From NCBI GenBank assembly GCA_002335425.1, contig DDCB01000038.1:140452-204451 (forward strand): 64,000 nt of DNA, given 5' to 3'. The DNA is from Chthonomonas sp. UBA2017. GTDB taxonomy: Bacteria; Armatimonadota; Fimbriimonadia; Fimbriimonadales; Fimbriimonadaceae. Under the pieces are notes generated by a model that was not told the DNA's origin, did not search any database, and was given only the letters and a program-made list of their open reading frames with translations. Of this stretch, positions 15,754 to 23,624 are shown in pieces. Each line of letters opens with the position of its first letter. The first letter of the stretch is position 1. Position numbers and translations under genes: made by a program.

Positions 15754-16856
15754 ACGTCGCTCAGATCCTGCCTTACGATCGCACTTTCAATTTCTCCGCT
15801 GGGCCCAGCTGCCTCCCCGTCGAGGTCCTGGAGCAAGCAAGAGATGAGATGGTGAATTTTCGGGGCTCAGGAATGAGCATCATGGAGATGAGCCACCGCG
15901 GCAAGGTCTTTGAATCAGTTCTCGAAGAAGCGATCGCCGACCTCAGGCAACTCATCGGAATCCCCGATCACTTCAAAATTCTATTTCTTCAGGGCGGCGC
16001 CTCGCTCCAGTTCTCGATGCTCGCGATGAACTTCCTCGAAGAGCACCGCTCTGCCGACTACGTGCTGACCGGGACATGGGGCAAAAAGGCGATCGAAGCG
16101 GCGAGCCTCGTCGGCAAGACCAACGTCATTTTCGACTCAAAATCCACGAACTACGATCACGCGCCCCGGCCCTCGCAAATGAACTACAGCGAGAACCCGT
16201 GCTACATCCACTTTACGAGCAACGAGACCATCCAAGGCGTTGACTTTCTGAAGGATCCCCAGGTCCATGGCACGTTCGTTTGCGACATGAGCTCGAACAT
16301 CCTCTCGCGGCCGGTCAACATGGAAAACTACGCCATGATCTATGCCGGGGCGCAAAAAAACATGGGCCCCGCAGGAGTGACCCTCGTGATCCTGCGCGAG
16401 GACATGCTCGAAAGAGTGCCGCGCGACATGCATCCGATGCTCAGCTATCGGGTCCACGCCGAGAACGACTCGATGTACAACACTCCGCCGACGTGGGGCA
16501 TTTACGTCTGCGGCCTCGTCTACAAGTGGCTCCTCAAGACCGGCGGGCTTGAGAAGCGCCTTGAACTCAATCAAGACAAGGCCCAAGTCCTGTACGACGC
16601 GATCGACCAAAGCGACGGCTTTTACACCGGTCACGCCAAAAAAGGCAGCCGAAGCCTGATGAACATCACCTTCCGGCTCCGCACCGAAGAGATGAGCGAT
16701 CAGTTCGTGAAAGAAGCCAAGAAAGAAGGCTTCGACGGGCTCAAGGGCCATCGCAGCGTCGGGGGTTGCCGGGCAAGCGTCTACAACGCCTTCCCCAAAG
16801 CCGGGTGCGAAGCCCTCGCGGAGTTCATGCGGCATTTCGCCGCCCGAAACGGCTAA
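15750..16856 (+). CDS. serC: Phosphoserine aminotransferase
   Basis: 368 residues, PLP fold-type I. It converts 3-phosphohydroxypyruvate and glutamate to phosphoserine in serine synthesis, and can act in PLP synthesis. The SerC signature FNFSAGPSCLP is at the N-terminus, with MSIMEMSHRGK. The PLP lysine lies in MIYAGAQKNMGPAGV. The C-terminal substrate region GLKGHRSVGGCRASVYNA is conserved. The start overlaps the upstream nuclease (ATGA). Converges with queF, six bases apart. Confidence 0.96.
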   Translation: MNVAQILPYDRTFNFSAGPSCLPVEVLEQARDEMVNFRGSGMSIMEMSHRGKVFESVLEEAIADLRQLIGIPDHFKILFLQGGASLQFSMLAMNFLEEHRSADYVLTGTWGKKAIEAASLVGKTNVIFDSKSTNYDHAPRPSQMNYSENPCYIHFTSNETIQGVDFLKDPQVHGTFVCDMSSNILSRPVNMENYAMIYAGAQKNMGPAGVTLVILREDMLERVPRDMHPMLSYRVHAENDSMYNTPPTWGIYVCGLVYKWLLKTGGLEKRLELNQDKAQVLYDAIDQSDGFYTGHAKKGSRSLMNITFRLRTEEMSDQFVKEAKKEGFDGLKGHRSVGGCRASVYNAFPKAGCEALAEFMRHFAARNG

Positions 16857-16862
16857 CGACGA

Positions 16863-17222
16863 TCAGGCCAGGTCGATCGGAGGCGGACCCGTCTCAACGA
16901 TCACGACCGAGCTGATGCCGCCCCGCACGTTGAAGTGGCCAGTCACCCGCATCCAGCGGGGCTGGCAAGCCGCCACCAGTTCGTCCAGAATTCGGTTCGT
17001 GACCGCCTCGTAGAAGATGCCCTCATTGCGAAACGAATAGTAGTACAGCTTGAGAGACTTCAGCTCTAGGCAGAGCTGGTCGGGCACATAATCGAGCTCA
17101 ATCGTCGCAAAATCAGGCTGACCCGTCTTGGGACAAACGCTCGTAAACTCAGGACATTCGTGCGAAATCAGATAATCGCGCTGGGGGGCAGGATTCGGAA
17201 AGGTCTCAATCGCTTGCGGCAT
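16863..17222 (-). CDS. queF: NADPH-dependent preQ0 reductase QueF, short type
   Basis: 119 residues, the short type I form. It reduces 7-cyano-7-deazaguanine to preQ1 for queuosine in tRNA. The catalytic Cys lies in SVCPKTGQPDFATIEL, the QueF motif in LCLELKSLKLYYYSFRNEG, and VRGGISSVV closes the domain. It stands alone; no queC/D/E is nearby and I see no preQ1 riboswitch upstream. Confidence 0.95.
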   Translation of the reverse strand: MPQAIETFPNPAPQRDYLISHECPEFTSVCPKTGQPDFATIELDYVPDQLCLELKSLKLYYYSFRNEGIFYEAVTNRILDELVAACQPRWMRVTGHFNVRGGISSVVIVETGPPPIDLA

Positions 17223-17287
17223 AATGAGGCTTCAGGTTACCTTCCCGCCCGAATCGATCCCGGGCCCGCGAGAAATTCCGGTCGATT

Positions 17288-17315
17288 GGGAACTCTGCCG
17301 AACGTCTGACTCGTA
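17288..17315 (+). promoter_or_regulatory. Possible ECF-type promoter for the sigma operon
   Basis: GGGAAC at 17288-17293 and CGTA at 17312-17315 resemble the -35 and -10 boxes of ECF sigma promoters and sit about 40 bases upstream of the sigma gene. The 18-base spacer is one or two longer than typical, so this is tentative. It would fit autoregulation. Confidence 0.3.
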
Positions 17316-17353
17316 GCTAAACAAAGTTTTCACCCGAACAAGAGGGCATTCGC

Positions 17354-17944
17354 TTGCTGAACACACTCACCCAAATCCGAAAAGGCAGCCCCGAGGCGAG
17401 CCAAGCTCAGTTCGAGCGGCTCTGCCGCGAGACCTATCGGCAAGCCTATGGCTTCGCTCTGCGCCTGACCTCGAACTCGGCCGAGGCCGAAGACCTCGTT
17501 CAAGAAACTTACTTGCGAGCCTTCCGGTTCTTCCACCGATACGACGAAAATCTGCCCTTCTCGAGCTGGCTTTACCGGATCATGACCAATGTTCACATCG
17601 ACATGATCCGCCGACGCGGGCGAATGAAGACGACCAGCTTAGACCAGACTTTTAGCACCGAAGGTTTCACCTGGGACGTCGCCGACGGGGCAACCCGCGC
17701 CGACGAAGCCCTCCTCGACCGCACGATGGACGAGCCGATTCAGCTCGGCCTCAAGGCGATGACTCCCGAATTCCGGATCGCAGTCCTTCTGTCCGACGTG
17801 GAAGGAATGGCTTATGAGGAGATCGCCGAGATCATGAATACCAGCGTCGGCACCGTTCGGAGCCGGATCCATCGTGGACGCAAGCAGCTTCGCGACTACC
17901 TCAAAAAGGCCTGCCCCGGACGATTTCAGGAGGCCGCCCGATGA
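17354..17944 (+). CDS. ECF-family RNA polymerase sigma factor
   Basis: 196 residues. Region 2 is clear: AEDLVQETYLRAFRFFHRYD and PFSSWLYRIMTNVHIDMIRRR. Region 4 helix-turn-helix is EEIAEIMNTSVGTVRSRIHRGRKQLRDYL near the C-terminus. The start is a TTG at 17354, 7 bases after AAGAGGG, a good ribosome binding site. The stop overlaps the anti-sigma ATG (ATGA), so the two are coupled. Together with the next two genes this copies the rpoE-rseA-rseB order, which points to envelope stress. Confidence 0.93.
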   Translation: MLNTLTQIRKGSPEASQAQFERLCRETYRQAYGFALRLTSNSAEAEDLVQETYLRAFRFFHRYDENLPFSSWLYRIMTNVHIDMIRRRGRMKTTSLDQTFSTEGFTWDVADGATRADEALLDRTMDEPIQLGLKAMTPEFRIAVLLSDVEGMAYEEIAEIMNTSVGTVRSRIHRGRKQLRDYLKKACPGRFQEAAR

Positions 17945-18393
17945 TCTGCCCCTTTGTCCAATCTCGTCTTTCGGCTTACCTCGATTCCGAACTCGGCGGA
18001 CAGGAGATGCTTCGCGTCCAGTCGCACCTTCGCGAGTGCCCGGCCTGCGCCGCGGAAATCGAAGAGCTTCGAGCCCTGAAGCGCATGATGGCGAGCATGG
18101 CCGACCCTTCGGAGCCTCCCATCGGATTTGAAGAGAAGCTCCTCCAACAGATCGCGACCCCCCAACCTTGCAGGGGTGCCCCTGGGCTTCCTTGGGGCCG
18201 GATGATTGCCGTCACCGGAGTCGCCGCCGCCCTGACCTGGCTCGCGATGTCGATCACCCTCGCGGGCAAACCCGCTTCCGATCCGACGCCGACCTCCGTC
18301 GCCTTCGAAGTCAAGCGAGACCAAGCCTTCATGAGCGGAGCCGACAGTTTTGGCGGTTCGAACGTGATGACCGTCGGGCTTGGAGGCCGCTAA
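17941..18393 (+). CDS. Zinc-finger anti-sigma factor, membrane-anchored
   Basis: 150 residues. ZAS-type zinc motif with C3, H29, C33 and C36 (H-x3-C-x2-C) in the cytoplasmic N-terminus, then a single membrane helix around residues 88-106 (MIAVTGVAAALTWLAMSIT), then a short periplasmic tail. Such proteins hold the ECF sigma inactive until proteolysis or redox change frees it. The start overlaps the sigma stop by 4 bases. No site-1 or site-2 protease gene is near. Confidence 0.9.
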   Translation: MICPFVQSRLSAYLDSELGGQEMLRVQSHLRECPACAAEIEELRALKRMMASMADPSEPPIGFEEKLLQQIATPQPCRGAPGLPWGRMIAVTGVAAALTWLAMSITLAGKPASDPTPTSVAFEVKRDQAFMSGADSFGGSNVMTVGLGGR

Positions 18394-18400
18394 AATCTCC

Positions 18401-19369
18401 GTGTCGGGCCGCCTCTTGACTTTGGGTCTGCTCTTGGCGGCCGTCCTCCCCCACGCCCAAGCCGACGAAACCCCACGAAGCGCTCTGCAAAAGGCGATGG
18501 AGCGGCGGTTCGTTCGTGCCGCCACCATGATCCAAGCTCAGCAGATCACCGAGCTCGGCGGCGGCACCTTGCAACTCAAAGTCGAAATCAACACCAAAGG
18601 GCACCAACGCTCGACGGTCCTAAAGCCGCTCTCCTTCCAAGGCGTCATCAGCTTCGACGATCGCCGACAATGGATCACGCTCCTTCCAGACGAGCGCAAG
18701 GCGATGGTCCAACCCTCGCCGACCTCATTCCGCGCTCCCGTTCGCGAGCGGATGGGACTCGTCGATCGAAACTACGAGCTCAGCTTCGAGCGGGGCGCTG
18801 AAGTCGCCAACCGCAAGACCCTCGTCATCCTTGCTCGGCCGCGAGCCCAAGAGATGCCCCGACGTCGGTTCTTTGTCGATGAAGAGACGTTCCTTGTCCT
18901 CCGCATCGAGGTGATGCCTCGGACCAACGAAGTCGAGCGCTTGCTCGACACCATGAAGATCGAGTTTGAGCCCGGCAACGGGCGAAGGAATCTTGCGCCG
19001 GACCTCCAAGGGTTCCAAATCGAGCGGATGGAGCCGCCAAAATCGGCGAGCCCCGAGCGGATTCGCGCCGCCGTCGGCTTCACCCCGCGCAAGCTGACCA
19101 ATCTGCCTGCTGGATTCGTGCTGACCGATCTTCAGCTCGTCGGCGAAAAAGAGCTGGTCATGGTCGCGTATCGTCTGACCGACGGGCTTTCGAACGTGAC
19201 TGTCTACCAGTTCTCGCCTCCGAAGCGGGGCGAAGGCGGCCCGCGGCCCATGCCTGGGGGCACCGTCGCGAGCGACGGCACCCGCATCTTAGTGGTCGGC
19301 GACGCTCCCTCGACCGTCCGCCGGCTCATCCAAGAGATCTTCGTCCAGCCGGCGCAGAATCGCCCCTGA
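18401..19369 (+). CDS. MucB/RseB-like periplasmic sigma regulator
   Basis: 322 residues from a GTG that places a good signal peptide at the N-terminus (LLTLGLLLAAVLPHAQA). An alternative in-frame TTG at 18380 lies inside the anti-sigma gene. The N-terminal half is beta-rich and lipoprotein-sensor-like (GVISFDDRRQWITLLPDERK, RRFFVDEETFLVLRIEV) as in LolA/RseB folds. The C-terminal half (AVGFTPRKLTNLPAGFVLTD) resembles the RseB C-terminal domain. RseB binds the periplasmic part of the anti-sigma and blocks its cleavage. Sequence similarity is by pattern and gene order, not certain. Confidence 0.72.
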   Translation: MSGRLLTLGLLLAAVLPHAQADETPRSALQKAMERRFVRAATMIQAQQITELGGGTLQLKVEINTKGHQRSTVLKPLSFQGVISFDDRRQWITLLPDERKAMVQPSPTSFRAPVRERMGLVDRNYELSFERGAEVANRKTLVILARPRAQEMPRRRFFVDEETFLVLRIEVMPRTNEVERLLDTMKIEFEPGNGRRNLAPDLQGFQIERMEPPKSASPERIRAAVGFTPRKLTNLPAGFVLTDLQLVGEKELVMVAYRLTDGLSNVTVYQFSPPKRGEGGPRPMPGGTVASDGTRILVVGDAPSTVRRLIQEIFVQPAQNRP

Positions 19370-19376
19370 GCTCGCC

Positions 19377-19997
19377 TCACGCCCGCTTCATCAGGTCCAT
19401 CAGCACCGTGCTGAGTCCGTTTAAAATGAACTGAACGCCGATCACTGCGGACAGCAAGCCCATCACCTTGCTCAGAATCTGCTGACCCGATCGCCCGAGT
19501 CGCGACACGACTCCCGGCGCGATGATCAGCACCAGGAGCACCAAGATCACGTTCACCAAGATCGCGACCCCGAGCGCCGCCTGGTGTGCCGCCTCCCGAG
19601 CCTGACCCGCGAGCACCATCACCGTCGAGAGCGAACCCGCCCCCGCGATGAGCGGAATCCCGATCGGCACCACCGAGGGGTCCTGACCCTCCGTGACCTC
19701 TTCTCGCTCGCGCTCGTAGCCCTGCAACACCTTCATCGCCGAGATCAAGAACAGCAATCCGCCCGCGATCTGAAAAGCTGGCACCGTGATGCCAAAGAAC
19801 CCGAAGATCGCCGCTCCGCCGACCGCAAACAAGCCTAAGGCGATGCCTGCGGTCAAGCTGGCCCGCAGCGCCGTGCGCTTGCGACCCGTCTTCATGTGGC
19901 TGGTCATGCTCACGAAGATCGGAGCCGCCGAGAAGGGGTTCAGCATCGCGAGTAGCGACGTAAAGGCCACCACGCCAAATTCTGCCGCCCCGGTCAT
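19377..19997 (-). CDS. MarC-family inner membrane protein
   Basis: 206 residues, six predicted membrane helices. The N-terminal LLAMLNPFSAAPIFVSMT and the central PIGIPLIAGAGSLSTVMVLA are hallmarks of MarC/UPF0056. Function in this family is unclear; it is not a proven drug exporter. Its ATG overlaps the stop of the Lrp-type regulator by 4 bases, so the two are co-transcribed. It may export or import an amino-acid-like compound sensed by that regulator, which is inference. Confidence 0.92.
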   Translation of the reverse strand: MTGAAEFGVVAFTSLLAMLNPFSAAPIFVSMTSHMKTGRKRTALRASLTAGIALGLFAVGGAAIFGFFGITVPAFQIAGGLLFLISAMKVLQGYEREREEVTEGQDPSVVPIGIPLIAGAGSLSTVMVLAGQAREAAHQAALGVAILVNVILVLLVLIIAPGVVSRLGRSGQQILSKVMGLLSAVIGVQFILNGLSTVLMDLMKRA

Positions 19998-20494
19998 CTC
20001 CTCGACCTCTCGGAGCTGCGTTCAGACTCAGCCACTCGAATCGGCAGCTGCGTCACCGACTTCGGAGTACTCAGGACGATCGTCGTTTTGACCCGCTGAA
20101 CCGCCGGAATCGCGGTGATCTTCTCCAGCACCAGCATCTCGTAATCCGACGGACTCGCGGCCATGACCTTCAAAAGGTAATCCTCCTGCCCGGCGATGTG
20201 ATGGCACTCGACCACCTCGGGAATCTCGCTCAGCGCCGACAAGAAAGCGGTCGCCGACTCGCGCCCATGAGCATGCAAAATCACGCTGACAAACGCGGTC
20301 ACGTTCAACCCGACCCCGACCGGATCGAGCAAAGCCACATAGCGCCGGATATAGCCTCGCTCTTCGAGCTTGTTCACGCGCGCCAGCATCGGGGCCGGGG
20401 TGAGCCCGACTCGACTCGCCAACTCCGCGTTGGTGATCCGGCCTTCGTTCTGAAGGATGTCTAAGACTTGAAGATCAATCGAATCGAGCAGCAT
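19994..20494 (-). CDS. Lrp/AsnC-family transcriptional regulator
   Basis: 166 residues. N-terminal winged helix (LDSIDLQVLDILQNEGRITNAELASRVGL..., written here in parts: LDILQNEGRITNAELASRVG, then VNKLEERGYIRRYVALLDP) and a C-terminal RAM/ACT ligand domain ending in VVECHHIAGQEDYLLKVMA. The ATG at 20494 begins just before the helix; an ATG at 20512 is also possible. A TATAAT lies 6 bases before the chosen ATG, so the messenger could be nearly leaderless, or start further up. An Lrp-box-like palindrome lies 34 bases upstream. First gene of a pair with the MarC protein. Confidence 0.93.
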   Translation of the reverse strand: MLLDSIDLQVLDILQNEGRITNAELASRVGLTPAPMLARVNKLEERGYIRRYVALLDPVGVGLNVTAFVSVILHAHGRESATAFLSALSEIPEVVECHHIAGQEDYLLKVMAASPSDYEMLVLEKITAIPAVQRVKTTIVLSTPKSVTQLPIRVAESERSSERSRR

Positions 20495-20527
20495 GACACT
20501 ATTATAGTTCATCAACTCACGTATTTT

Positions 20528-20542
20528 CAGAATAAAATTCTG
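20528..20542. promoter_or_regulatory. Lrp-box-like palindromic operator upstream of the Lrp-type gene
   Basis: A 15-base perfect 6-3-6 palindrome (CAGAAT-AAA-ATTCTG). It agrees with the E. coli Lrp consensus YAGHAWATTWTDCTR at 13 of 15 positions. The location upstream of an Lrp/AsnC gene suggests autoregulation. Confidence 0.55.
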
Positions 20543-20717
20543 CAAATTGGCCATTTCATAGGGCTCCTGAAGCCATTGTCTCTGATTCGATGGAGGATCA
20601 GAGCTTTCGCCTCACTTTCGTTTGCCCAGAGGCTAAAAATTCGCTCCCAGCAGGAATGCAGGGGAATTCGCTAAGCTTGGATCGTGGATGCTGTGTTGCG
20701 TCCCAAGGAGAACCAAA

Positions 20718-21122
20718 ATGGCCAACATTGTTGAGATCGAAGGAATTGGCGAAGCCTACGCCCAAAAGCTCACCGCCGCCGGCATCGGGACCATCGAGAA
20801 GCTCTTAGAGGCAGGCGGCACCTCTGCCGGGCGCGACAAGATCGCCGACGACACCGGCATCGAAGGCAAGCTCATCCTGAAGTGGGTGAATCGAGCCGAC
20901 CTCGCGCGGGTCAAAGGGATCGGCACGCAATACGCCGACCTCTTGGAGCATGCCGGCGTCGACACCGTTCCCGAGCTCGCTCAGCGAAACGCCGAGAACC
21001 TGACCGCCAAGATGGCCGAGGTGAATGCGGCCAAGAACCTGGTCAATCGCGCCCCGAATCTCTCTGAAGTCGAAGGCTGGATTGAGCACGCCAAGACCCT
21101 CGACCGGGCGGTCCATCACTAA
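20718..21122 (+). CDS. Helix-hairpin-helix protein, DUF4332-like
   Basis: 134 residues, cytoplasmic. Two helix-hairpin-helix units: IEGIGEAYAQKLTAAGIGT at the N-terminus and VKGIGTQYADLLEHAGVDTV in the middle, as in DUF4332 proteins. A helical C-terminus follows. HhH units usually bind DNA non-specifically or mediate protein contacts. A clean AAGGAG six bases before the ATG fixes the start. The stop overlaps the next ATG by one base (TAATG), so a second small protein is made with it. Confidence 0.85.
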   Translation: MANIVEIEGIGEAYAQKLTAAGIGTIEKLLEAGGTSAGRDKIADDTGIEGKLILKWVNRADLARVKGIGTQYADLLEHAGVDTVPELAQRNAENLTAKMAEVNAAKNLVNRAPNLSEVEGWIEHAKTLDRAVHH

Positions 21123-21319
21123 TGGAAACCCTCATTCAGAATTTGGTCGAAAAGGTCGGGCTCGATGCGGCCACCGCCGACAAAGTCGGGCAGTTTATCC
21201 AAGAGCACCTGAGCGACATCCCGGGTTGGATTGCGCAGTCAGGGATCGCCGACAAGCTCCCGGGAGGACTCGGCGACATGCTCGGCAACGCCCTCGGCGG
21301 CGACAAGCCCGGCTCGTAA
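21122..21319 (+). CDS. Small helical protein, partner of the HhH protein
   Basis: 65 residues. An amphipathic N-terminal helix (METLIQNLVEKVGLDAATADKVGQF) leads to a Gly-rich tail (LPGGLGDMLGNALGGDKPG) like those of DUF937/DUF2780-type proteins. No catalytic residues. It is translationally coupled to the HhH gene. No function assigned. Confidence 0.65.
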   Translation: METLIQNLVEKVGLDAATADKVGQFIQEHLSDIPGWIAQSGIADKLPGGLGDMLGNALGGDKPGS

Positions 21320-21373
21320 GTCGGCTTCTTGGGCGGACCGCTCAGCCCCTCAGAGGGTCGCAGCCCGCCCAAG

Positions 21374-21450
21374 CCTGACGCTCGTCTTCGGCTCCAGTCT
21401 CGCCGCCCGAGCCCGACGCTCGTCTTCGACTCCAGTCTCGCCGCCCCGAG
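21374..21450. repeat. Two tandem copies of a ~38-bp GC-rich repeat
   Basis: Copies at 21374-21411 (38 bases) and 21412-21450 (39 bases) share the core GACGCTCGTCTTCG and CTCCAGTCTCGCCG with two or three differences. They lie in the non-coding gap downstream of the small helical gene. A third partial similarity is not visible. Confidence 0.75.
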
Positions 21451-21595
21451 GCGGAGCCGGGAAGCCCGACTTCAGGAGGGCGACGGCGAGGGCGTGGCCT
21501 CGGGGAGGGGCGGCGATTATCTAGACTTGCGCGCGGTTTGAACGCATTCTGCGTCGCATAAAGAGAACGTAGGTGACTCCAACTGCGCCAGCTAC

Positions 21596-22525
21596 CTACA
21601 AAGAGCCGAAGAACAAATCGGAAGGGGGCAGTTTCACCTCAGCCGCCCAAGCTTGGACAAACGAGATATCTGGAGCGTTCGCCCGAGGGAATTCGAGGTC
21701 TGAATAGGCACTTAAAACCAGATTTCCAGGGATGGCTTGTGGAGAGAGTCCAACTTTTTCGCTCACCGTTTGTGCGACCTGCTCGTTGATTCGCTTGCTC
21801 CATTCGGGGCGCTGCCAGGGCTCGCCCTCTAGGGTCCCTTTTAGGGGCGCTGGGCTCAAAGTGTAGAGCTTCAGACCGCCCGGCGTCTCTCCGATGTTGC
21901 TCGCCGGAACGTAATAAGGATTGAAGGGCCGCTCGGTTACAAAAGTCATTCGAATCGCCGAAGTCTGCAACGCACCCGTGCGAGCGTCTTTCCGGACTTG
22001 AAAAGTGGTTAAGTACCAGTTTTTTTCGACGTAGTGCCCCACCCACTGCTCTTGATCGGCTGGTAACTCATAGTCATGTTCTTTCAGATAAGCGGCTAAT
22101 GCTGAGGCATCCGTCGCTTTCAGAGTCTTCACATCGTAATCCCCCACCCGAACTTCTTGCACGACTTCGACCCCCGTGCTCCCCGCCGTTGACGCCGCTT
22201 CTTCGGACTTAGAGCACCCGATCGATGAACCCCGAGGCCGCTGGACTTCAAGAATATCAAAAACGTCCGATTGAGCCTCAGAAAGTTCGGGCACACTTGG
22301 AGTCGGAGCGATGAACCCAAACTCACGCGACGAACCTTCAAACGAGGCACTTCGAATAAAGTGCTGGACTTTCTCATCTGGATCCCAAATAATCAGATTG
22401 ACTTGGCGGCCAAACATAATCTCATTCTGGGCAGAGACAAATCCAGAACAAGCCGCGGCCGATGCTGAGAGAACCGAAATCAATGCAACGATAGAGAATC
22501 GATGAATCCTACTCTGACCGCTCAT
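21596..22525 (-). CDS. DUF2330-like secreted protein
   Basis: 309 residues. Signal peptide from the ATG at 22525 (FSIVALISVLSASAAACSG). The mature start CSGFVSAQNEIMFGRQVNLI followed by FGFIAPTPSVPEL matches the DUF2330 pattern (Cys near the N-terminus, Q-x-LI-WD, F-x-W/F-x-P-x-P). An in-frame start 15 codons upstream would add a charged N-terminus and is rejected. Likely periplasmic or outer-surface; function unknown. It follows the rRNA methyltransferase gene on the same strand after 57 bases and may be its operon tail. Confidence 0.78.
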   Translation of the reverse strand: MSGQSRIHRFSIVALISVLSASAAACSGFVSAQNEIMFGRQVNLIIWDPDEKVQHFIRSASFEGSSREFGFIAPTPSVPELSEAQSDVFDILEVQRPRGSSIGCSKSEEAASTAGSTGVEVVQEVRVGDYDVKTLKATDASALAAYLKEHDYELPADQEQWVGHYVEKNWYLTTFQVRKDARTGALQTSAIRMTFVTERPFNPYYVPASNIGETPGGLKLYTLSPAPLKGTLEGEPWQRPEWSKRINEQVAQTVSEKVGLSPQAIPGNLVLSAYSDLEFPRANAPDISFVQAWAAEVKLPPSDLFFGSL

Positions 22526-22582
22526 GTCTTCATGGACGTTGGGCTCACTCAGATCGTTCTTAAAACCCAACAGGTTTCGCGC

Positions 22583-23620
22583 TCAGGTATCTGATCCAAT
22601 GGGTCGTTTGCGGGCGGGGTCACCCGAGCGCCAAATCGCGGGGATCTGGTCGGCGGGCGGCCACACAAACTCGCGCTCTATCTCGGCCTGGGGGTCCACT
22701 TGAAAAAGCGCCCCAAAGGCCCCGGCCCCGAGACCCGATTGAGGGAAGAGTCGATAACAAGGGTGCGGCGAATACGCCGAACGAAAATCTCGATGAGTCT
22801 CCACTTCAACCGCCCGCACTTCGGGATGCTGATCCAACATCCATTGCACGACTTTCTCGTTCTCTTTCATCGCATAAGTGCACGTCGCATAGAGGAGATA
22901 ACCTCCGGGACGTACGCATCGAATCGCATTGCCTAAGATACGGCGCTGACGCCCCACGCACATGTCGATCATTTCGGGGCTCCAACAGCCATCCGCCGCA
23001 CGACCTTTCGCTAAAAGGGACTGCCCCGAACAGGGCGCATCCACTAAAACAAGATCATAAGCGTGGGGAAAATGCTTAACATAGACCGATGGATCAGCCG
23101 ACCAGACAAATGCCCCTCGAATTTGGCAACGGTGCAAATTATCAATGAGCGAGCCCGTTCGCTTGCGAATCGTTTCGTTGCACATCAACCGCTCTGGAGA
23201 AAAGGCTCTCGACGCAAAAATCGCCTTCCCCCCAGGCGCCGAGCAGACGTCCAAAACATTCCGAACTAAGTTCGGAATAGCCATCATCAACGAGGCACTA
23301 AAAACGCTACTTAAATCCAGAGAATAGTACGAACCTTTTTCGTAAAGAGGATGCTGCCCAGGTCGAAAGTCTTGATGCAAACGGTGCACAAAATCGGGTT
23401 GCCAAGGAAGCGGGGCCAATCGTGGAAACGTGCGAATCTCAGGGCGTTCTTGCAAGACGATGATCGCGGGCTCACGGCTCGAACCCGATTCCAGGGCCGC
23501 CAAAAACTTCTCTCGCTCGATCTCATCGGGAAAGAGGTTTTCCGCCTGCTTCAGCATATATCGCGAGCGACGAAAAGGAGGGGCCTTTTTTCGACGCTTT
23601 TTGGCAGGGGGTTTTCTCAA
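22583..23620 (-). CDS. rRNA (cytosine-C5)-methyltransferase, NOL1/NOP2/Sun (RsmB/RsmF-like) family
   Basis: 345 residues from a TTG at 23620. SAM-binding motif LDVCSAPGGKAIFASRA, catalytic motif DAPCSGQSLLAKGR and second conserved Cys in LLYATCTYAMKENE are all present, so it should be active. It adds a C5 methyl to cytosine in rRNA (or tRNA). There is no N-terminal NusB-like domain and no PUA tail, so it is a short RsmF-type enzyme. Start is uncertain: a TTG at 23656 overlaps fabI by 32 bases, and an ATG at 23557 would drop the basic KKRRKKAPPFRR stretch. The base composition is AT-richer than in neighbours. Confidence 0.88.
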   Translation of the reverse strand: MRKPPAKKRRKKAPPFRRSRYMLKQAENLFPDEIEREKFLAALESGSSREPAIIVLQERPEIRTFPRLAPLPWQPDFVHRLHQDFRPGQHPLYEKGSYYSLDLSSVFSASLMMAIPNLVRNVLDVCSAPGGKAIFASRAFSPERLMCNETIRKRTGSLIDNLHRCQIRGAFVWSADPSVYVKHFPHAYDLVLVDAPCSGQSLLAKGRAADGCWSPEMIDMCVGRQRRILGNAIRCVRPGGYLLYATCTYAMKENEKVVQWMLDQHPEVRAVEVETHRDFRSAYSPHPCYRLFPQSGLGAGAFGALFQVDPQAEIEREFVWPPADQIPAIWRSGDPARKRPIGSDT

Positions 23621-23624
23621 TGCG

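Noticed and set aside
17223..17290. preQ1 riboswitch upstream of queF
   Set aside because: Sequence does not contain the conserved preQ1-I stem and A-rich tail.
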